Positions 34,884-39,429 of a stretch of DNA of 39,429 nucleotides are shown here, piece by piece. The notes under the pieces were generated by a model, which saw only the letters and a list, made by a program, of their open reading frames with translations, did no database searches and had not been told where the DNA came from. Position 1 is the stretch's first letter; every line of letters starts with the position of its first letter. Source of the DNA: Fibrobacter intestinalis (GTDB lineage: Bacteria; Fibrobacterota; Fibrobacteria; Fibrobacterales; Fibrobacteraceae). The translations under genes were made by a program, and so were the position numbers. The stretch lies in assembly GCF_900167415.1 (NCBI RefSeq), contig NZ_FUWU01000029.1, forward strand, positions 1 through 39,429, given 5' to 3'.

Positions 34884-35417
34884 ACGGAATCGGAGATTCC
34901 AAGTTTCAGGGATGCAGCACCGCGGCAATCATGTCAGCGGCACGTCATTGCGAGCAAGGCCCCATGAGCCTTGGAAGCTCTGCTTCCTTTAGGCGAATTG
35001 TCCCTTCCAGGGATACTTCAACTACGGAATCGGAGATTCCTAGTTTCAGGGATGCGCAGCCGAAGCAATCTGTGCTGGCACCTCGTCATTGCGAGCCGCG
35101 ATAGCGGCCCATGAGCCTTGGAAGCTCTGCTTCCCTTAGGCGAATTGTGCAAAGCCGTGGCAATCTTGTCAGCGGAAAAGGATTGCTTCTACACTTCGAG
35201 TATAACTCCACTAAGGTAACAAAGTTACCAAGTGTCGTATATCCACATAGAGTATAACTCCACTAAGTCAATAAATTGACAAGTGTCGTATAACCCCTGT
35301 AGGGCTCGCAATGACGATCGCTTCCAAATATGGCTGATTTTCTCCTTGACGGGAGCGCAATGACGGTCCCTTCCAGGGATACTTCAACTACGGAATCGAA
35401 GATTCCAAGTTTCAGGG
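34884..35417. repeat. Cluster of dispersed composite repeats
   Basis: The 32-bp ACGGAATCGGAGAT module appears at 34884-34915, 35024-35055 and (slightly changed) 35390-35417. The GCTTCC(C/T)TTAGGCGAATTG module is at 34982-35000 and 35129-35147. CGTCATTGCGAG elements lie at 34943-34954, 35084-35095 and inverted at 35305-35316. Pieces of CCCATGAGCCTTGGAAGCTC join them. No convincing protein-coding frame exists between 34645 and 35559. Confidence 0.8.
35198..35301. repeat. Two tandem 52-bp units with conserved flanks and covarying centres
   Basis: Unit 1 (35198-35249) and unit 2 (35250-35301) share GAGTATAACTCCACTAAG on the left and AAGTGTCGTATA on the right. Their centres differ, yet each is self-complementary: GGTAAC-AAA-GTTACC in one and GTCAA-TAAA-TTGAC in the other. 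TATA and CACT on the left can also pair with TATA and AGTG on the right, leaving asymmetric bulges. The pair sits inside a GATTGCTTC...CTCGCAATGACG element. Confidence 0.9.
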
Positions 35418-35498
35418 AGCCTCGTAGGAGGCCGCCGTTTCTTCTATGAACTCTGACAACTGATAACTAACAACCAGCCTCGAATCCACATCCATTTT

Positions 35499-35528
35499 TT
35501 GAAGCTTGCCTGTAGGACTTTCTATATT
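35499..35528 (+). promoter_or_regulatory. Putative promoter of the IMP cyclohydrolase gene
   Basis: TTGAAG at 35499-35504 and TATATT at 35523-35528, 18 bases apart, about 32 bases before the start codon. Confidence 0.55.
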
Positions 35529-35559
35529 TAACGGCAAATTTTACAACACGAGGCATTCG

Positions 35560-36291
35560 ATGAGCTACCTATCCAAAGCGGAAGAAAATTTCCAGAAACT
35601 CTCTCAAAATCCATATCCCGGTCGCGGCATTGTGCTCGGCACGTCTGCGGACGGCAAAGCACTTGTTCAGGTCTATTGGATTATGGGACGCAGCGAAAAC
35701 AGCCGCAATCGCGTCTTTGTGCAAGAGGATTCCGGCTTTGTCAAGACGAAGGCCTTTGACGAAAGCAAACTCACCGACCCCCATCTGATTATCTATTATC
35801 CGGCGCGTCATTTGCCGAATGCGCACATCATCACGAACGGCGATCAGACCGATACGATTTTTGACGGCATCCGTCTGGGGGGAACTTTTGAAAGCGCTCT
35901 TGCCACTCGCGAATACGAAGACGACACCCCGAATTTCACGCCGCGGATTTCGGGCATTACTTACCGGAATCCCAGCCCGTATGTGTATCAGCTTTCGATT
36001 CTCAAGTCCGAGGACAATTCTGCGGATGCGGGATGCGTTCGCGAAACCTTCAGCTATGAAAAGGCGATGCCCGGACTGGGACATTTCGTTTCCACTTATG
36101 TCACCAACGGCTCTCCGATTCCTTCTTTTGCGGGAGTGCCGCAGTGGATGCCCATTTTTGAAAATGCGGAAAAGACGCTCGACGCCTACTGGAACGCCTT
36201 GGACGCCGACAACAAGGTTTCGCTTCTCGTCAAGTGGATTGACCGGGAAACCTTTAACGCGAAGACGCTCCTGGTGAACAAGCTGGGATAA
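35560..36291 (+). CDS. IMP cyclohydrolase, PurO-like family
   Basis: 243 residues from the ATG at 35560, with GAGG 7 bases upstream; the longer frame to 35506 overlaps the promoter. The N-terminal NPYPGRGIVLGTSADGKALVQVYWIMGRSENSRNRVF is characteristic of the IMP cyclohydrolase family first known from archaea, which closes the last ring of purine synthesis (FAICAR to IMP). Bacteria normally use the PurH fusion for this step, so this is either an alternative or a supplementary enzyme. Monocistronic, with its own promoter and terminator. Confidence 0.82.
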   Translation: MSYLSKAEENFQKLSQNPYPGRGIVLGTSADGKALVQVYWIMGRSENSRNRVFVQEDSGFVKTKAFDESKLTDPHLIIYYPARHLPNAHIITNGDQTDTIFDGIRLGGTFESALATREYEDDTPNFTPRISGITYRNPSPYVYQLSILKSEDNSADAGCVRETFSYEKAMPGLGHFVSTYVTNGSPIPSFAGVPQWMPIFENAEKTLDAYWNALDADNKVSLLVKWIDRETFNAKTLLVNKLG

Positions 36292-36312
36292 GTTTCGGAA
36301 CGGCGGAATATG

Positions 36313-36345
36313 AAAAAAGACCTTGCTCTCGGGCAAGGCCTTTTC
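36313..36345. terminator. Bidirectional terminator between converging genes
   Basis: Stem AAAAGACCTTGC with GCAAGGCCTTTT (one mismatch), loop TCTCGG. It has T-rich flanks on both strands, suiting both the IMP cyclohydrolase gene (plus) and the glnQ-type gene (minus). Confidence 0.85.
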
Positions 36346-36358
36346 CGTTTCCAGAGGA

Positions 36359-37105
36359 TTATTTCTTCAATGCGGAGAGAAATTCCCGGAGCCTTTCGTC
36401 CTTGGGGTTGTCGAAGATTTCCGCGGGAGTGCCGTCTTCCTTGACAACGCCGTCCGCAAAGAAGAGGACCCGGTTCGCGACTTCGCGGGCGAAGCCCATC
36501 TCGTGCGTGACCACGACCATCGTCATGCCGGATTGCGCGAGCGACTTCATCATCTTGAGAACTTCCCCGACCATTTCCGGATCGAGCGCGCTGGTCGGTT
36601 CGTCGAAGAGAATCGCTTCGGGATTCATGGCGAGCGCACGGGCAATGGCTATGCGTTGCTGCTGCCCGCCGGAGAGCTGCGCCGGGTAATGGTTTCCGCG
36701 GTCGGAAAGCCCGATGCGTTCGAGAAGTTCCTGCGCTTTCCTTTCCGCTTCGCCCTTGTCCATCTTGCCGAGCTTGACCGGGGCGAACATGATGTTTTTC
36801 TTGGCTGTCATGTTTTTGAACAGGTTGAACTGCTGGAAGACCATGCCGATGCGTTCGCGCACCAGATGGCTCGGGATGTCCTTGGCGAGGATGCTCTTGC
36901 CGTCGAGCAGGATGTCGCCTGAAGTGGGACGCTCGAGCAGGTTCAAGAGGCGCAGGAATGTCGATTTGCCGCAGCCGGAAGGACCGATGACGGCGACGAC
37001 GTCGCCTTTGCAAATGTCGAGCGAAATGTCCCGAAGAATCTGCTTGTCCCTGTAGGACTTGCTCAGGTTCCGGATCTGGATCAGGGGTTCGCGGTTAGCG
37101 TTCAT
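36359..37105 (-). CDS. glnQ: Polar amino acid ABC transporter ATPase, GlnQ-like
   Basis: 248 residues. Walker A GPSGCGKS near 37-44, signature [15 protein letters not shown], Walker [21 protein letters not shown] and [13 protein letters not shown]; these last blocks are the hallmark of the GlnQ/HisP group. The ATG overlaps the 3' end of the permease gene by 11 bases, so the two are coupled. It energises the adjacent fused binding-protein/permease. Confidence 0.92.
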   Translation of the reverse strand: MNANREPLIQIRNLSKSYRDKQILRDISLDICKGDVVAVIGPSGCGKSTFLRLLNLLERPTSGDILLDGKSILAKDIPSHLVRERIGMVFQQFNLFKNMTAKKNIMFAPVKLGKMDKGEAERKAQELLERIGLSDRGNHYPAQLSGGQQQRIAIARALAMNPEAILFDEPTSALDPEMVGEVLKMMKSLAQSGMTMVVVTHEMGFAREVANRVLFFADGVVKEDGTPAEIFDNPKDERLREFLSALKK

Positions 37106-38579
37106 TCTTTTTCAACCTCCTTTCGAGCCGGGCGACGCAAGCCGAAAGGCCCGCAACGAGAATAAAGTAGATGGCGGCGACGGCGAGCAGCGGAAGCATC
37201 GCCTCGTAAGTCGTGCTGCGGATGATGTCTCCCGCGCGGGTCAGATCGGTGAGCCCGATGTAGCCGCAAATGGAGGTTTCCTTGATGAGGGAAATGAATT
37301 CGTTGGTGAGTGCCGGCAGGGAATTCTTGGCCGCCTGCGGATAGACGATCGAGAAGAGAATCGTGCGGAAGCGGAGCCCGAGACTTCTGCCCGCTTCGAT
37401 TTGCCCGGGATCGACCCCCTTGATGCCGCCGCGGATGATCTCGGAAACGTATGCGCCCGAATTGATGCCGAACGCGATGACGGCGACGAGAATCTTGTTG
37501 ATGTTCACCGAGGAAAAGACGATGTAGTAGATGATGAGCAGCTGGACCATCATCGGCGTGCCGCGGACGATGGCGACGTAGGCCTTTCCTAGCGCATTCA
37601 AAATTTTGAAGCTGCCGTTCATCTCGTTGTTCGCACGGATGACGGCGATGAAAAATCCCACGACAATGCCGAAAAGCGCCGCGAAGAGGGAAATGAGAAG
37701 CGTGTTGCCGAGCCCCTGGACGATATACTTCCAGCGGGAATCCTTGACAAAGTTCTTGTAAAAATGGTCCCCGATGCTTTCTGCCGAGACCGCTGCGGCA
37801 TCGCCCCGGACGACGACCACGATTTTCGAATCGGCATACGGGTCGGTGAAGTTGATGGAGAGCTTCCTTTCCTCGGTGACGGTGAATCCGGAAAATCCGA
37901 TGTCCGCTTTGCCCGAACTCACCGCGTTGATGATGGCGTCAAATTCGATGTCCTGGATTTCGAGAGTGCGACCGAGATAGTCTGCGATGTAGTTGCAGAT
38001 TTCGATGTCGAACCCGACGATGCCTTCGCCCATGTGATATTCATACGGCGGAAACTGCGCATTGGTCGAGAGGACGAGTTTCGGACCGTCCTTGACTTTT
38101 TGGCTGTAGTGGAAGTTTCCCGCCTTGTTGATGTAGGTATTGAAAAGGGAGTCGTAGATGCCTTCGGATTTCAGTTTGCGGAGGGCCGCATTGACGCTGT
38201 CGAGCAGAGTTTCTTTCCCTTTGGCGACGACTCCCGCGTAGGTTTCCTCGACAAAGACCTCGTCGAGAATCCGGAGCGAAGGATTTTGCGCGACGAACGC
38301 TTTTGCCGGCTGGTCGTCGCTGAGGACCGCGTCGATTTTCCCCTGAAGAAGTGCCTGGATGGCATCGGCGAGCTTCGTGTAGCGTTCGACCTGGATCTTG
38401 GCCGTGTCGCCGCCAAAGTCGGAAGCGTAGATGTCCGCCGTGTTGCCTATCTGGACGCCGACTTTTTTGTTGCCCAAATCGCTGACGTGGAACACATGGT
38501 TTTCAAGGGGCTTGTCGCTTGCGCAGGCTGTCAAAGCAACTGCGATGGCGGCGAAAAGCGAAAATAGTTTTCGAATCAT
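37095..38579 (-). CDS. Amino acid ABC transporter: binding domain with swapped halves fused to permease
   Basis: 494 residues. A lipoprotein-like signal ends in LTAC (C19). Residues about 33-150 ([20 protein letters not shown] ... [13 protein letters not shown]) match the second lobe and C-terminal part of a SBP_bac_3 binding protein. Residues about 166-258 ([20 protein letters not shown] ... [23 protein letters not shown]) match its first lobe. The halves are thus in the reverse of the normal order. From about 285 a GlnP-type permease follows, with five or so membrane segments and the EAA motif [24 protein letters not shown]. Glutamine or another polar amino acid is the likely substrate. Upstream TATATT at about 38612-38617 may be its -10 box. 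Confidence 0.88.
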   Translation of the reverse strand: MIRKLFSLFAAIAVALTACASDKPLENHVFHVSDLGNKKVGVQIGNTADIYASDFGGDTAKIQVERYTKLADAIQALLQGKIDAVLSDDQPAKAFVAQNPSLRILDEVFVEETYAGVVAKGKETLLDSVNAALRKLKSEGIYDSLFNTYINKAGNFHYSQKVKDGPKLVLSTNAQFPPYEYHMGEGIVGFDIEICNYIADYLGRTLEIQDIEFDAIINAVSSGKADIGFSGFTVTEERKLSINFTDPYADSKIVVVVRGDAAAVSAESIGDHFYKNFVKDSRWKYIVQGLGNTLLISLFAALFGIVVGFFIAVIRANNEMNGSFKILNALGKAYVAIVRGTPMMVQLLIIYYIVFSSVNINKILVAVIAFGINSGAYVSEIIRGGIKGVDPGQIEAGRSLGLRFRTILFSIVYPQAAKNSLPALTNEFISLIKETSICGYIGLTDLTRAGDIIRSTTYEAMLPLLAVAAIYFILVAGLSACVARLERRLKKNER

Positions 38580-38635
38580 CGGGCGTGCCGTTGTTGAATG
38601 TGGATGCCCAAATATAGATGTTTTACCGCTTCCGT

Positions 38636-38664
38636 TTGTCCTTCGGAAAAAGATTTGCTATATT
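38636..38664 (+). promoter_or_regulatory. Promoter of the tmRNA gene
   Basis: TTGTCC (38636-38641), 17 bases, TATATT (38659-38664). The mature 5' end lies 19 bases downstream, consistent with a short leader removed by RNase P. Confidence 0.75.
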
Positions 38665-38682
38665 CCGAAAGTCATCTCGCAC

Positions 38683-39036
38683 GGGGGTGCTCTGGTTTCG
38701 ACAGGGTCGCTGAAGCGTGAGTTGCGTGCCGAGGGTCTGGCTGGCCTCGTAAAAAAGCCGGAAAACAATAAGTGCTAACGAAGAATACGCACTCGCTGCT
38801 TAATTGATAGCAACGCTGGAACTTGTCCCTTTCCCATGGGGATAAGAACTCCAGTCGCAATATGGGATAGGGCGGCGTCATGCTCTGGGGCGTCATCCGA
38901 AATTTTCAGAGCTGGTTCCGATTTGCGCCGGCCTTCTTGGGCGTGAAGAGGGACGAGAACTTAAATACGAAGGAAACGCACGTAGGAATGAACGGGGACG
39001 TGATTTTGGACAGGAGTTCGACTCTCCTCACCTCCA
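38683..39036 (+). ncRNA. ssrA: Transfer-messenger RNA
   Basis: 354 bases. The 5' end GGGGGTGCTCTGGTTTCGACAG is the canonical tmRNA start, and its first seven bases pair with CACCTCC at 39029-39035 to form the acceptor stem. A T-arm (AGGAGTTCGACTCTCCT) precedes it; the discriminator is A39036 and CCA is not encoded. The tag frame at 38774-38803 reads A-N-E-E-Y-A-L-A-A then TAA, ending in the ALAA expected for ClpXP-type degradation. It rescues stalled ribosomes with SmpB. Its own promoter and terminator are present. Confidence 0.97.
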
Positions 39037-39043
39037 CTTTGAC

Positions 39044-39077
39044 AAAGCGGCAGTTCGTCATGAACTGCCGCTTTTTC
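39044..39077 (+). terminator. Terminator of ssrA
   Basis: A perfect 13-bp stem, AAAGCGGCAGTTC with GAACTGCCGCTTT, loop GTCAT, followed by further T residues. Confidence 0.93.
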
Positions 39078-39107
39078 TATCGGAGTTTTTCTTTTGCATT
39101 TGACTTG

Positions 39108-39130
39108 TGCGGTTGTAGCGCTTAACCGCA
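39108..39130. repeat. Short inverted repeat at the left edge of the insertion sequence
   Basis: TGCGGTT and AACCGCA pair around GTAGCGCTT. It lies between the ssrA terminator and the transposase gene and may belong to the left end of the element. The exact terminal repeat cannot be set because the right end is outside the window. Confidence 0.4.
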
Positions 39131-39188
39131 ACTTGGAAAAAATTGAGGAAGCTAATAAGGTGTATATTTCCAACCAAGGAGCCACCTT

Positions 39189-39429
39189 ATGGCAGAAGAA
39201 AATAAACTTGAAAAACAGAAACGTCGCCGCCTGAGTGCGGAGGAGAAAGTCAAAATCCTGAGCGAAATTCTCCTCAAGGGCAGAGGCTTATCTGAACTTG
39301 CGGACGAGTACAAGATACATCCGAACAAAATTCTCGAATGGAGGAAGGTACTTTTCGAATCCGCTACGGGGATTTTCGAGCAGAAACGCCCCGACATAAC
39401 CGAAAAGGCGAAACAGCGTAAAATAGACG
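39189..39429 (+). mobile_element. IS3-like insertion sequence, start of transposase OrfA (partial)
   Basis: The frame starts at ATG 39189 with AAGGAG 7-9 bases upstream and is open to the right edge (80 residues). The visible part is the helix-turn-helix domain of IS3-family OrfA proteins: RRLSAEEKVKILSEILLKG, then LSELADEYKIHPNKILEWRK, then a helical segment FESATGIFEQKRPD. TATATT at 39163-39168 may be its -10 box. The catalytic OrfB part would lie beyond the window. Confidence 0.75.

Noticed and set aside
35198-35301. A short CRISPR array
   Set aside because: Only two units exist and their variable centres are self-complementary rather than independent spacers; no cas genes are present.
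35198-35301. Integron attC sites
   Set aside because: The units fold like attC sites but lack the RYYYAAC and GTTRRRY core boxes, and no integrase or cassette genes are adjacent.

Overview
The window looks like chromosomal DNA of a Gram-negative rumen or gut anaerobe of the Fibrobacter type. This is an inference from gene content. The signs are a 1060-residue secreted GH51 enzyme with the layout of Fibrobacter succinogenes CelF, a BamA/TamA-like barrel, a Lol lipoprotein export pair, a DsbA-like lipoprotein, and an Rpn-type nuclease gene at the left edge. Most genes are moderately GC-rich. The Septu operon and part of the neighbouring restriction gene are clearly richer in A+T.

Layout. At 1-3310 lie the 3' end of an Rpn-type gene, an outer-membrane barrel gene and mdh with a strong terminator. 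At 3656-8718, on the minus strand, a compact run alr-pgpA-(HsdR_N protein)-potA-potB-potC links cell-wall D-alanine supply, phospholipid synthesis and polyamine uptake; no potD is present. An M29 aminopeptidase diverges from alr at 8861. At 10239-14200 a DsbA-like lipoprotein gene lies just upstream of the GH51 cellulase gene on the minus strand. At 15149-18577 are an aminotransferase, a VanZ-like protein and lysS. At 18664-24116 a plus-strand run holds a Lol permease, lolD, clpC and bioB. At 24302-26877, on the minus strand, are an M20 peptidase, cobB and ybaK.

Defence island, 27116-32020. A single-chain type IIG restriction-modification gene (minus) diverges from a two-gene Septu-like system, ptuA (AAA ATPase) and ptuB (HNH nuclease). 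The restriction gene carries an in-frame palindromic repeat insert and a perfect 17-bp inverted repeat.

Right side. A pyrD-like gene, a small outer-membrane protein and a PDZ-TlpA protein are packed together at 32171-34644. A 900-bp repeat cluster follows (34645-35545). It includes a tandem pair of 52-bp units with conserved flanks and different but self-complementary centres. Then come a PurO-type IMP cyclohydrolase, a glutamine-type ABC transporter whose binding domain has its two halves in swapped order, the tmRNA gene with promoter and terminator, and the start of an IS3-like insertion sequence running off the right edge.

Intergenic repeats are a theme. Arrays with period seven, in which AAC (or GTT) is fixed and the other four bases vary, occur in four places. 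They sit next to palindromic elements of the CGTCATTGCGAG and CCCTTCGA types. A TATATT hexamer recurs as a -10-like box upstream of several genes. In two cases it lies only 6-7 bases before the ATG, which suggests leaderless transcripts.
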